The translations under genes and the position numbers were made by a program. From positions 1-59,155 of the forward strand of contig DATBDN010000150.1 of the NCBI GenBank assembly GCA_036269895.1: a stretch of 59,155 nt of DNA. The letters run 5' to 3'. The stretch's first letter is position 1. Each line of letters starts with the position of its first letter. Of the stretch, positions 1 to 7,126 are shown piece by piece. The DNA is from DATBDN01 sp036269895. GTDB lineage: Bacteria; Actinomycetota; Thermoleophilia; Solirubrobacterales; Thermoleophilaceae. A model generated the notes under the pieces. It made no database searches, was not told the origin of the DNA, and was given only the letters and a program-made list of their open reading frames with translations.

Positions 1-965
1 ACCGCGACCGCGCGCCCGAGCACGGCGGCGGGGTCCTGGCGCACCGGGTTGTCGGTGAGGGCGACGAGGTCGTCGTACCAGGCCAGGATCTGGGGCCAGT
101 CGGTCTCCTCGGCGCTTGCGGCGTCGTCGTGCAGGGCGGCGATGGCGGCCTCGATCTGGTAGCGGCCGGGGCGCTGGACGGCCAGCGCCGACTGCAGGAC
201 ACGTACGCCTTCGGCGATCTCGCGCGTGTCCCACCGGCCGCGGTCCTGCCTGTCGAGGGTGACGATGCGACCCTCGGCGTCGAGCCGCGCCGGGAGGCGG
301 GCGTGGTTAAGGAGCATCAGGGCGAGCAGGCCGCGCGCCTCCGGTTCCTCGGTGGCGAGGGTGAGCTGGCGGGCCAGGCGGATCGCCTCGGCGGCCAGGT
401 CGACCCGGCCCGCGTGGCCGGCCGTGTAGACGAGGTAGAGCACGCGCAGCACGACGGCGAGATCGCCGGGCTGGTCGAGCCGGCGCCCGCGGAGGGTCCG
501 CTTGGCGCGGCTGATCCGCTGCGCCATCGTCGCCTCGGGCACGTAGAAGGCGTCGGCGATCTCGCTGGTGGTCAGGCCGCCGACCGCGCGCAGGGTCAGC
601 GCCACCTGCGAGGCGGGCGCGAGGTCGGAGTGGCAGCAGCAGAAGAGCAGGAAGAGGGTGTCGTCGCCCTCCTCGGTGGCCGCGGCGGCCCGCGGCTCGG
701 CGTACGTCGCCTCCTCGCGGCGGGTACGGGCGGCCTCGCTGCGACGCGCGTCGACGAGCCGCCGGGTCGCGACCGTCGCCAGCCACGCGCGCGGGTCGCG
801 CGGCGGGTGCTCGGGCCACACCCGCAGCGCCTCGAGCAGCGCCTCCTGCAGGGCGTCCTCGGCGGCATCGAAGTCCTCGCCGCGCCGGACCAGGCCCGCG
901 AGCACCCTCGGGACGAGGGCGCGCAGCGCGCCCTCGTCCAGCCGTCGCGTCGGCTCGTCGGTCAC
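1..965 (-). CDS. ECF RNA polymerase sigma factor, ECF42-like (3' end beyond window)
   Basis: The frame reads from a GTG at 965 to the window edge without a stop, so about 321 residues are visible and the C-terminus is missing. The N-terminus has a sigma region 2 (EDALQEALLEAL, then WLATVATRRLVDARR), followed by region 4 with the helix-turn-helix GLTTSEIADAFYVPEATMAQRISRAK. A long helical extension follows (VLYLVYTAGHAGR), as in ECF42-type factors that carry a TPR-like tail. It starts 6 bp after the YCII gene stop, the classic arrangement for this group. Role: an alternative sigma factor directing RNA polymerase to a small regulon. The start is the first codon compatible with the domain and sits right after the upstream stop. 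Family call is confident; the regulon is unknown. Confidence 0.88.
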   Translation of the reverse strand, partial: MTDEPTRRLDEGALRALVPRVLAGLVRRGEDFDAAEDALQEALLEALRVWPEHPPRDPRAWLATVATRRLVDARRSEAARTRREEATYAEPRAAAATEEGDDTLFLLFCCCHSDLAPASQVALTLRAVGGLTTSEIADAFYVPEATMAQRISRAKRTLRGRRLDQPGDLAVVLRVLYLVYTAGHAGRVDLAAEAIRLARQLTLATEEPEARGLLALMLLNHARLPARLDAEGRIVTLDRQDRGRWDTREIAEGVRVLQSALAVQRPGRYQIEAAIAALHDDAASAEETDWPQILAWYDDLVALTDNPVRQDPAAVLGRAVA

Positions 966-971
966 GCCGGG

Positions 972-1382
972 TCAGTCGTCCGAGGGCGCCTCGGACATGA
1001 CCTCACGGACGTCGATCCACTCGTACAGCGGCTCCCCGCCCGGGCCGGGCTCAGAGGAGACGTAGGCCGCGAGCTCGACCGCGCGCTCGTGCGACTCGAC
1101 GTCGATCATGTACCAGCCCGCCACGAGATCGCTGGTCTCGGGCAGCGGGCCGTCGGTGGTGACTGGCGCCGCGTCCGGGCCGCCGTAGCGCACCCAGGTG
1201 CGCGCCGGCGTGAGCGCCTGCCCGTCGACGTACTCCCCGTTCTCCTTGAGCAGGTCGCTGACGTGCCTGAGGAAGGCGATGTGCGCCTCCACGTCCTCAG
1301 GCGCCCACTGGTCCATCGGCGGGAAGGGATGATGCGGCTCCGGGCCGCCGCGGTAGTGCTTGAGGAGCAGGTACTTCGGCAT
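972..1382 (-). CDS. YCII/DGPF-domain protein
   Basis: 136 residues. The fold-typical start MPKYLLLKHYRGG, the central TDGPLPE (the DGPF signature with L for F) and the end GWYMIDVESHERAVELAAY identify a YCII-related DGPF protein. The ATG at 1382 is chosen over an upstream in-frame codon because the family begins here and AGGAG lies about 8 bases upstream. It is co-transcribed with the ECF sigma factor (6-bp gap). DGPF proteins are known partners of ECF41/42-type sigma factors; whether they act as sensors, enzymes or regulatory targets is not settled. Confidence 0.88.
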   Translation of the reverse strand: MPKYLLLKHYRGGPEPHHPFPPMDQWAPEDVEAHIAFLRHVSDLLKENGEYVDGQALTPARTWVRYGGPDAAPVTTDGPLPETSDLVAGWYMIDVESHERAVELAAYVSSEPGPGGEPLYEWIDVREVMSEAPSDD

Positions 1383-1490
1383 GGTCGTCTCCTGGTGTCG
1401 TGGGCCGCGTCTGTCGTGGCCCTTCACCTGGTGAGCGGAGCCGATCATATTTTCTCGACACGAAGCCCAGCACAGGCGAGGCTTCCGAGC

Positions 1491-1534
1491 AGTGGAGCTA
1501 GTCGGACTCGAACCGACGACCTCCTGGGTGCGAT
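1491..1534 (-). repeat. Partial tRNA-Ala(CGC) 3' half; putative att remnant (outer copy)
   Basis: These 44 bases are identical to 3884-3927, the 3' half of the intact tRNA-Ala(CGC): acceptor 3' strand, T-arm, variable loop and the anticodon side of its stem-loop. Identity stops abruptly inside the anticodon loop. A direct repeat of a tRNA 3' end, starting in the anticodon loop and downstream of the intact gene, is the usual footprint of integration by a tyrosine recombinase. The D-arm and 5' acceptor strand are absent, so this copy cannot be a functional tRNA. Confidence 0.8.
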
Positions 1535-1644
1535 GCGGGTGGTGATCCGGCGCCGAGAAACATCGGAATCCCGCTCCACGGGCGGCTTCGCGGCCGACAG
1601 GCGGTCAGCGACGTGGCTGGCGGATGCAGTCGAATTACGGGCGA

Positions 1645-1794
1645 TTATGCCCGATTCGGGCACTCGTGGCGGTCAGGTGCCCGTTCGAGGCTCTCGTCGA
1701 TCTCGTCCAGCACGGCGTTGAAGACATCAACGAAATGCCCGCTCCAGAACCCGGTCGGCGGTGCTCCCGCGATCGCTCCCTTCCTGGCCGCCAT
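1645..1794 (-). CDS. Possible 49-residue small protein in the decayed region
   Basis: An ATG-to-TAA frame encoding a 49-residue peptide with an amphipathic, acidic centre (VDVFNAVLDEIDESLERAP). It begins immediately after the TAG of another short minus-strand frame, which suggests either coupling or a remnant of one gene. No Shine-Dalgarno sequence and no recognised family. Coding status is uncertain because it lies inside the tRNA-bounded decaying region. Confidence 0.22.
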   Translation of the reverse strand: MAARKGAIAGAPPTGFWSGHFVDVFNAVLDEIDESLERAPDRHECPNRA

Positions 1795-2022
1795 CTAGCT
1801 GCTGTCCGGCGGCGCCGGGTGAGCGGTGCCGCCGTCGTCGCCGTCCGCACCCGGCTCGCCGTTTAAGTCCTCGGGAAGGTAGTCGCCGTCGATGCGTTTC
1901 CCCGATCCTCTCGGATCCGGCCGACCGCGCGCGCCGTCGACGCGTTTAGCGTGCGCGCGTCTATGTACCGCGCAAGCGCGGCGCACGGTCGGGTCAGTGT
2001 CACGCGTTTCACGCCTACGCAA
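1795..2022 (-). CDS. Possible C-terminal remnant or small ORF, unknown
   Basis: A 75-codon frame whose second half (GKRIDGDYLPEDLNGEP followed by an acidic Gly/Asp run) looks more protein-like than the Arg-rich first half. It ends with a TAG directly abutting the ATG of the 49-residue frame. It could be the tail of a larger gene whose 5' part was lost. No family recognised, and an integrase cannot be claimed. Confidence 0.15.
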   Translation of the reverse strand: MRRRETRDTDPTVRRACAVHRRAHAKRVDGARGRPDPRGSGKRIDGDYLPEDLNGEPGADGDDGGTAHPAPPDSS

Positions 2023-2186
2023 CTTCCCTAGGTGAAGCGGCTCAGCTGAACCGCCTAGCGGAAGCTCTCACCGCGCGCTAGCCCCTGCCGGCAAGAGCCC
2101 CGGGCTATCCGAGCGCGTGAGGCGCGTGACGCCTCCCGGCGGGTGACGTAGTTCGTGTGAGCAACTCATGCGAAAGGACTCGCACA

Positions 2187-2635
2187 ATGAAAGAAGCTGG
2201 TGGTGGCGCTATCGGCTCGGTCCTGCTTGCCGCTGCGGCGGCGCGGCCGATGACTCCCGCCGACTTCGGCGTGAACGACCCGATCACACTGAACGCCGAT
2301 CAGTACAACGCGGTGACGCATTGGAACACGCAGCTCGATGCTGTTGACAAGCTAACTGACAACATGCAAGCAGGCCGCTCGGGCCCTCCATACCGGCGCC
2401 GCTTCCCAAGCTGCGCGAGAGGCGACATCACTCAGCCGAGTGCTGAGCTTGCGCGCCGCAGGCTACCGATGGGATTCTTGAGCGAGGGTCCGACCTACTG
2501 TTCTTCGTCCTGAGCGGCAAGCCGGTCGCGACCGTGGCGTCCCCATTTCACAGGTCTGTCAGACCTTGTCTTTGGGGTGAGCCCTTGCCGTTGTTCGTCC
2601 GAAGCGGGAACGGCGCCGGGCTATGTCACGCTTAG
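2187..2635 (+). pseudogene. Decayed unknown gene, at least two frameshifts
   Basis: An ATG at 2187 preceded by AAAGGA opens a frame with a hydrophobic, Ala-rich start and then MTPADFGVNDPITLNADQ. Protein-like sequence then continues in a second frame from about 2371 (ALHTGAASQAAREATSLSRV) and in a third from about 2480 (SDLLFFVLSGKPVATVA). Reading through all three frames suggests one ancestral gene broken twice by +1 shifts. The product is not recognised. Frame assignments are by eye and should be treated as tentative. Confidence 0.35.
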
Positions 2636-2650
2636 CGTGTGGGGAGCGAA

Positions 2651-3056
2651 ATGCACCCGCCCGAGATTGTGCCGTTGCCTGAACCGCGCGAACTGAGCGT
2701 CCGCGAGCGGGCGCTCCTGGCTCGCCCATTGACATCGCCGATTGCCACTCCGGAACTGGCAGGAGGCTGAAGCCATCTCAGTCACAGGCGAGTGTTCGTG
2801 CGGGTGCCCCTCGATCACACTGACCGTTCCTGAAGGACAGCCGCGCGCAAGCTGGCCTCTCGAAACGGTCGGCGTCAGACATGGCGAGGACGCGGACATC
2901 GCAGCGGACGCAGAGGCTCCGGACGGGCGCACTCTCGACGTCATCCTGCACGTCACCGGCGGCAAGCTGGTTGAGCTTGAGGTGTGGGCGGGCACCTTTG
3001 GAGGCGATCCACGAACAGACCTGCCTAATCCGGCAACGCTCCGCCTGGCGGACTAA
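2651..3056 (+). pseudogene. Frameshifted small conserved hypothetical (CGCP-motif protein)
   Basis: The 5' part runs from ATG 2651 (MHPPEIVPLPEPRELSVRER) and hits a stop near 2769. The protein resumes in another frame with VTGECSCGCPSITLTV and ends ILHVTGGKLVELEVWAG and LPNPATLRL. Joined at about 2755-2765, the two halves resemble a small actinobacterial hypothetical family with a CxCGCP motif near the centre and an ELEV strand at the end, as I remember it. A +1 frameshift therefore separates the halves. The 3' fragment could still be translated from a TTG at 2742. Function unknown. Confidence 0.5.
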
Positions 3057-3264
3057 CCGGCGCTTCCCCTTCCGTCCCGAAAGCAGCAATCCCGCCCGCA
3101 ATTTGCACGTGCGGTTCGGAACGGAACGCGACGCGCCGACCGCGGCCAACTGCTCCCGTCGAATCGGCAGTAATGGGCATTCGGTGCGGCTTTGTCGACC
3201 CCCGTGCGCCCCGATCCTCCGGTGCGCCGTTCTGACGGAGCCGCGCTGCGAGCGCGATCCGGGG

Positions 3265-3297
3265 AGTGGAGCTAGCCGGATTCGAACCGGCGACCTC
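3265..3297 (-). repeat. Second tRNA-Ala 3'-end fragment
   Basis: About 33 bases matching the 3' end of a tRNA-Ala (acceptor strand, T-arm, variable loop), with three differences from the 44-bp repeat. The T-stem changes are compensatory, and the T-arm equals that of tRNA-Ala(TGC) at 11153-11226, with one change in the acceptor strand. It therefore derives from a different alanine isoacceptor rather than being a decayed copy of the CGC gene. The match stops before the anticodon loop. It may mark a second, nested integration event. Confidence 0.6.
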
Positions 3298-3495
3298 GCT
3301 GCCGCCGCTGGTCGTGATCGCTGCTCGATGCCACAGCGGGTTCGACCCCAGAGGCTCGCTTCGCCTCGACCACGCGATCGACTCCGCGCTGCTTGCGAAA
3401 TACCTGCCGTCACCGATGCTGGCTGCTACATGGCCCGTATTGGACGGGCTGGCCAATCGGGAGGACCCGCCCACAGGTCTCGCCTTCGCTCGCGG

Positions 3496-3870
3496 ATGAC
3501 GTTCGCAAACGTTGTGTCCGTACTGCGCTGTTCGTCGCGCTCGGCGGCACCGCCACCGCGACCGTGCTCATCACCGGCAAGAACGTGAAGGACGGAACCC
3601 TGACCGGGAAGGACATCAAGAACAACTCGCTCGGCTCGGCCGACATCAAGGACCGCAACCTGCTCGCCAAGGATTCAAGGCCGGACAGCTGCCTGCCGGA
3701 CCGCGAGGGCCGAAGGGCGACCAAGGGCCGAAGGGCGATCCGGGGACCAGCGGCAGCAAGGGGCGCCAGGCTCCCGGCGAATGGGCACAGATGGGCACAC
3801 CGGCGGCAATCAGTCCGCACTTCAAGGCGAGCGAGCAAAGCGCCGGGCGCTGCGATCCCAGTCGGGGCGC
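3496..3870 (+). pseudogene. Truncated, frameshifted collagen-like surface protein
   Basis: MTFANVVSV in frame one continues as TALFVALGGTATATV plus KNVKDGTLTGKDIKNNSL in frame two and as FKAGQLPAG, GPKGDQGPKGDPG in frame three. This order (short N-terminal signal, DIKN/VKDG repeats, then Gly-X-Y repeats) is typical of secreted collagen-like proteins common in Thermoleophilia. Two frameshifts (near 3521 and 3672) break it, and it runs without a stop into the tRNA-Ala repeat at 3884, so the 3' part is missing. It is not expected to yield a product. Confidence 0.6.
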
Positions 3871-3883
3871 GGCTTCTCGGAAG

Positions 3884-3927
3884 AGTGGAGCTAGTCGGAC
3901 TCGAACCGACGACCTCCTGGGTGCGAT
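3884..3927 (-). repeat. 44-bp direct repeat within tRNA-Ala(CGC) (inner copy)
   Basis: Identical to 1491-1534 and overlapping the 3' half of the intact tRNA-Ala(CGC) plus two bases beyond its 3' end. The spacing to the outer copy is about 2.4 kb. If integration occurred here, this copy is the end that restored the tRNA gene. Confidence 0.8.
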
Positions 3928-3958
3928 CCAGGCGCTCTTCCAGCTGAGCTATAGCCCC
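3886..3958 (-). tRNA. tRNA-Ala(CGC)
   Basis: A 73-nt complete cloverleaf. The acceptor stem GGGGCTA/TAGCTCC includes the G3:U70 alanine identity pair. The D-arm is GCTC/GAGC, the anticodon stem CCTGG/CCAGG encloses the loop ATCGCAC (anticodon CGC, U33 present), and the T-arm GTCGG-TTCGAGT-CCGAC is intact. CCA is not encoded. It decodes GCG. Its 3' half is duplicated at 1491-1534. Confidence 0.96.
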
Positions 3959-3983
3959 GAGGAGCTTCGAAGGTTAGCCGTCG

Positions 3984-4616
3984 TCAGGCCGTCCGTACGC
4001 GGCGCCCGGATGACGCCATGCGCCGCAGCGGCACGCCCGTGAGCACTGCCGCGTGCTGCACGAACAGGCGCTCGGCATCTGCCGGTCTCACCTGGCCGGT
4101 GAGCACGTACGGGCCGTGGCCGTCCTCCATCGCGACGATCACGCGGGCGGCCGCCCGCAGGTCGCCTTGGACCTCGAAGTCGCCGCTCTCGACGCCCGCA
4201 ATCAGGATCCGCTCGTACATGTCCACCTGGCGATCGACGTAGTCGCTCATCAGCTGCGCGCATGCCTCGCTGCGGAACGCGATCGCCTCGAACTCGTACA
4301 GCAGTCGCGACTCGACGTCATCCGGTCCTGTGGGCACGCCCAGGCGCAGCGCAGTCGCCAGCTGCGCGATCGGCCCCTTCAAGTCGGCGATCACCTCCTC
4401 GCGCTCCTCGCAGTAGCGGTGGATGCCCGCCTCGTAGGCGTTGAAGAACAGCTCGTCCAGCCCGTCGTAGTAGTAGAGGACCGCGCCTGGTGTGAGACCC
4501 GCGTGCTCGGCTACGTCGCGCAGCCGCACGCCGGCCATGCCCTTGCGGGCGACCAGCTCGTTGGTTGCACGCACCAGTTGCCGGCGGCGCTGAGCCTGAT
4601 CGCGCGGGCGGGCCAT
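3984..4616 (-). CDS. TetR/AcrR family transcriptional regulator
   Basis: 210 residues. The N-terminal helix-turn-helix is typical of TetR (RRRQLVRATNELVARKGMAGVRLRDVAEHAG, then LTPGAVLYYYDGLDELF, residues about 8-60), followed by an all-helical ligand-binding domain. It is divergent from the nitrilase-family hydrolase and permease with only 62 bp between the start codons, so it probably represses that pair and itself in response to the transported or hydrolysed compound. The ATG lacks a Shine-Dalgarno; a TACTTT box 6 bases upstream suggests a leaderless transcript. Confidence 0.9.
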   Translation of the reverse strand: MARPRDQAQRRRQLVRATNELVARKGMAGVRLRDVAEHAGLTPGAVLYYYDGLDELFFNAYEAGIHRYCEEREEVIADLKGPIAQLATALRLGVPTGPDDVESRLLYEFEAIAFRSEACAQLMSDYVDRQVDMYERILIAGVESGDFEVQGDLRAAARVIVAMEDGHGPYVLTGQVRPADAERLFVQHAAVLTGVPLRRMASSGRRVRTA

Positions 4617-4641
4617 AGGAGAAAAGTAACCGCCGCGGAGC

Positions 4642-4678
4642 TTGACATGGCGATCCCGGGCGAAGATATTTGCACTGA
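4642..4678 (+). promoter_or_regulatory. Sigma-70-type promoter, nearly leaderless, for the hydrolase-permease operon
   Basis: TTGACA at 4642-4647, a 17-bp spacer, and GATATT at 4665-4670. Only 8 bases separate the -10 box from the ATG at 4679, so transcription should begin at or one base before the start codon. The region also holds the presumed start of the divergent TetR gene, so a TetR operator could block both promoters. Confidence 0.6.
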
Positions 4679-5560
4679 ATGCAGTTCAAAGAATCCCGCA
4701 CGCTCGTCCTCGCGGGGCTGCAGACCGCGCCTGTCGCCTTCGACCCGGCGGCCACCTGGACGGCCTTCGCCACGGCGGTCGAGAACGCGCATGCGCTGTT
4801 CGAGGATCTCGAGCTGATCCTCGCCCCCGAGTTGCACCTGTCGGCCCCGGGTGGATTGCTGACGGAGCCGGCGGAGTACGCCGACGAGGTCGCGGTCGAG
4901 ATTCCGGGGCCGCTCACGTTCCAGCTCTCCGAGCTTGCGCGCCAGACCGGCCTGTGGCTGGTCCCGGGCACGGTGTACGAGCGGACGGCCGACGGGATCG
5001 CAAACAGCGCTCTTGTGATCGCTCCCGACGGCGAGCTCATCGGTCCCTACCGCAAGTGCTTCCCCTGGCAGCCATACGAGTGCACGCAACCGGGCGAGCG
5101 CCTGATGACGTTCGACATCCCCGACGTCGGGCGCGTGGGCCTGATGGTCTGTTACGACGGGATGTTCCCCGAGCTTCCGCGCCAGCTGGCCTGGTGGGGT
5201 GCGGAGCTGATCCTGCAGCCGACGCTGACCACGACGAGCGACCGCGAGGCAGAGACCATCGTCGCGCGCGCGACCGCGATCGTGAACCAGGTCGCGCTCG
5301 TAGGCCTGAACGCCGCCAGTCCTGCCGGGACGGGCCGCAGCGTCTTCGTCGGCCCGGAGGGCGAAATGCGCGTCCAGGCCGGGGCGGGCGAGGAGGTGCT
5401 GGTCGACGTGGTGGACTTCGCGGCGGTCGAGCGCGTCCGCCGGATCGGAACCTTCGGGATGAACCGTCTATGGGAGCAGTGGGACCGCTCGGCCGACTCG
5501 CTCCAGCTGCCCATGTACGGCGCGCTGCAGCCGCGCAGCGCTGAGAGGAGCCGCTCATGA
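4679..5560 (+). CDS. Carbon-nitrogen hydrolase (nitrilase superfamily)
   Basis: 293 residues, a normal size for a single-domain nitrilase-superfamily amidase. The catalytic triad is visible: Glu51 (ILAPELHL), Lys126 (GPYRKCFPW) and Cys158 (LMVCYDGMFPE). It probably hydrolyses a small amide or N-carbamoyl compound in the cytoplasm; the exact substrate cannot be read. Its stop overlaps the start of an APC permease (ATGA), so import and hydrolysis are coupled. Control by the divergent TetR is inferred from layout. Confidence 0.92.
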   Translation: MQFKESRTLVLAGLQTAPVAFDPAATWTAFATAVENAHALFEDLELILAPELHLSAPGGLLTEPAEYADEVAVEIPGPLTFQLSELARQTGLWLVPGTVYERTADGIANSALVIAPDGELIGPYRKCFPWQPYECTQPGERLMTFDIPDVGRVGLMVCYDGMFPELPRQLAWWGAELILQPTLTTTSDREAETIVARATAIVNQVALVGLNAASPAGTGRSVFVGPEGEMRVQAGAGEEVLVDVVDFAAVERVRRIGTFGMNRLWEQWDRSADSLQLPMYGALQPRSAERSRS

Positions 5561-7083
5561 CCACCACAACCGCCGCTCCAACGGTCGCGAACAAGGGACT
5601 GCGCCGCGGCGCCATCGGGCTGCTCGGCAGTGTCGTCCTGGGCGTGGTGCAGACGGCACCCGCGTTCAGCGTCGCCGTGACGCTGGCGTTCCTCGTCGGC
5701 GCAGTCGGCCTCTTCTCGCCGGCGCTGTTGCTCGCGGGGTTCGTACCGATCCTCTGCATGACGGTCGTCGAGCGCGAGTTCGTCGCCCGTGAGCCCGACT
5801 GCGGCACGGTCTTCGTCTGGGTTGGTCGCTCCCTCGGCCCTCGTGTCGGATGGATCTGCTCGTGGGCGCTCCTCGCCGCGACCTTCATCTCCCTGGCCAA
5901 CCTGGCCAACATCGCCGGGACCTACTTCTTCCTTCTCTTCAACTGGGACAAGGCAGCCGGGACCGAATGGGCGACGATCGCCGTCGGCCTCTGCTGGCTC
6001 GGCGTCGCCACGTGGCTCGGTGTTCGAGGCATCGAGCTGTCGTCGCGCGTCCAGGGAGCGCTGCTGTCACTCGGCCTGATCGTGCTGGCGGTGTTCGCCG
6101 TCGTTGCGCTCGTCAAGGTCGCGGCCGGCACGGCGGGCGCGCAGTCGATCAATCCGTCGCTGCACTGGCTGAACCCCTTCTCAGTCGGCAGCTCGAGCGC
6201 GTTCTTCAGCGGCATGCTGCTGGCCATCTACTTCTATTGGGGATGGGACGGCCCCGCCGCCGTCGCCGAGGAGACGCGTGGTGGAACCGCCACCCCGAAG
6301 CGAGCGCTGGTCTACTCGGCGCTCGCGCTACTGGGCTTCTACGTGATCGTGGTCGTCGCCCTGCAGGCCTTCGCGGGCATCGGCACGAAGGGGATCGGCC
6401 TAGGCAGCGACGCCGTCGCCGGCGACGTCCTCTCACCGATCGGAAGCGCGGCGATCGGCTCGTGGTTCGGCACAGCGATGGAGTTCGTGGTGATGCTTTC
6501 GGCGGGCGCCGCCCTGATCGCGGCGCTACTGCCGACCGCGCGCAGCCTCCTGTCGATGGGCGCCTACCGCGCAGCGCCGAGCGTCTTCGCGAAGGTTGAC
6601 GAGCGGACCGGCTCGCCGGTGGGAGCGACGGTCGGCTGCGCGATCGCGATTGCATCCGTGTTGATCGTGCTGAGCATCGTCTCGAACAACGTGCTCGGCG
6701 ACTCGATCAGCGCGATCGTGCTGCTGATCGCCTTCTACTACACGCTGCTCGGCATAGCGGCGCTATGGGCGTTCCGCAAGGAGATCACGCGCTCGCTCGG
6801 TGACTTCATGAGCAAGTTCGCCGCGCCGCTGATCGGCACCGTCGTGCTCGGCTGGGCGCTGATCCGCAACGGCAAGGACACGATCGCCGACGACTACGGG
6901 CTGACCACGCTGCTGGGCCTGGGCGGAGTGTTCGTGATCGGCGCAGTGACGCTCCTGATCGGCGCGGTGCTGATGATCATCTGGAACGTGCGCGCGCCCG
7001 CGTTCTTCCGTGGCGAGACATTCGCGCCGCACTATCTCGAGGAACACAGGCCGGACCTCGTGCAGCACGTGCGCGGGTTGTAG
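5557..7083 (+). CDS. APC-family amino acid/amine permease
   Basis: 508 residues with about 12 hydrophobic segments spread over the whole length. The first helix carries the APC-type glycine-rich start (LLGSVVLGVVQTAPAFSV), and the later YFYWGWDGPAAVAEET matches the conserved APC segment in helix 6. It overlaps the hydrolase gene by 4 bp. It probably brings in an amino acid, amine or amide for the upstream hydrolase. Substrate not determinable from sequence. Confidence 0.9.
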   Translation: MTTTTAAPTVANKGLRRGAIGLLGSVVLGVVQTAPAFSVAVTLAFLVGAVGLFSPALLLAGFVPILCMTVVEREFVAREPDCGTVFVWVGRSLGPRVGWICSWALLAATFISLANLANIAGTYFFLLFNWDKAAGTEWATIAVGLCWLGVATWLGVRGIELSSRVQGALLSLGLIVLAVFAVVALVKVAAGTAGAQSINPSLHWLNPFSVGSSSAFFSGMLLAIYFYWGWDGPAAVAEETRGGTATPKRALVYSALALLGFYVIVVVALQAFAGIGTKGIGLGSDAVAGDVLSPIGSAAIGSWFGTAMEFVVMLSAGAALIAALLPTARSLLSMGAYRAAPSVFAKVDERTGSPVGATVGCAIAIASVLIVLSIVSNNVLGDSISAIVLLIAFYYTLLGIAALWAFRKEITRSLGDFMSKFAAPLIGTVVLGWALIRNGKDTIADDYGLTTLLGLGGVFVIGAVTLLIGAVLMIIWNVRAPAFFRGETFAPHYLEEHRPDLVQHVRGL

Positions 7084-7126
7084 GGCAAAAGCTAGTCTCC
7101 AGGCCTGCCGATACATCGGTGGACCG

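Noticed and set aside
129..1721. A 530-codon open frame on the plus strand
   Set aside because: It is antisense to the sigma factor and YCII genes, runs through the tRNA repeat, and has no recognisable motif. High GC leaves antisense frames open.
2552..2566. 15-bp palindrome AGGTCTGTCAGACCT with outer CCCCA/TGGGG arms
   Set aside because: Could be a terminator or operator, but it sits in the decayed region, overlaps a broken frame and lacks a T-tract, so it was not called.
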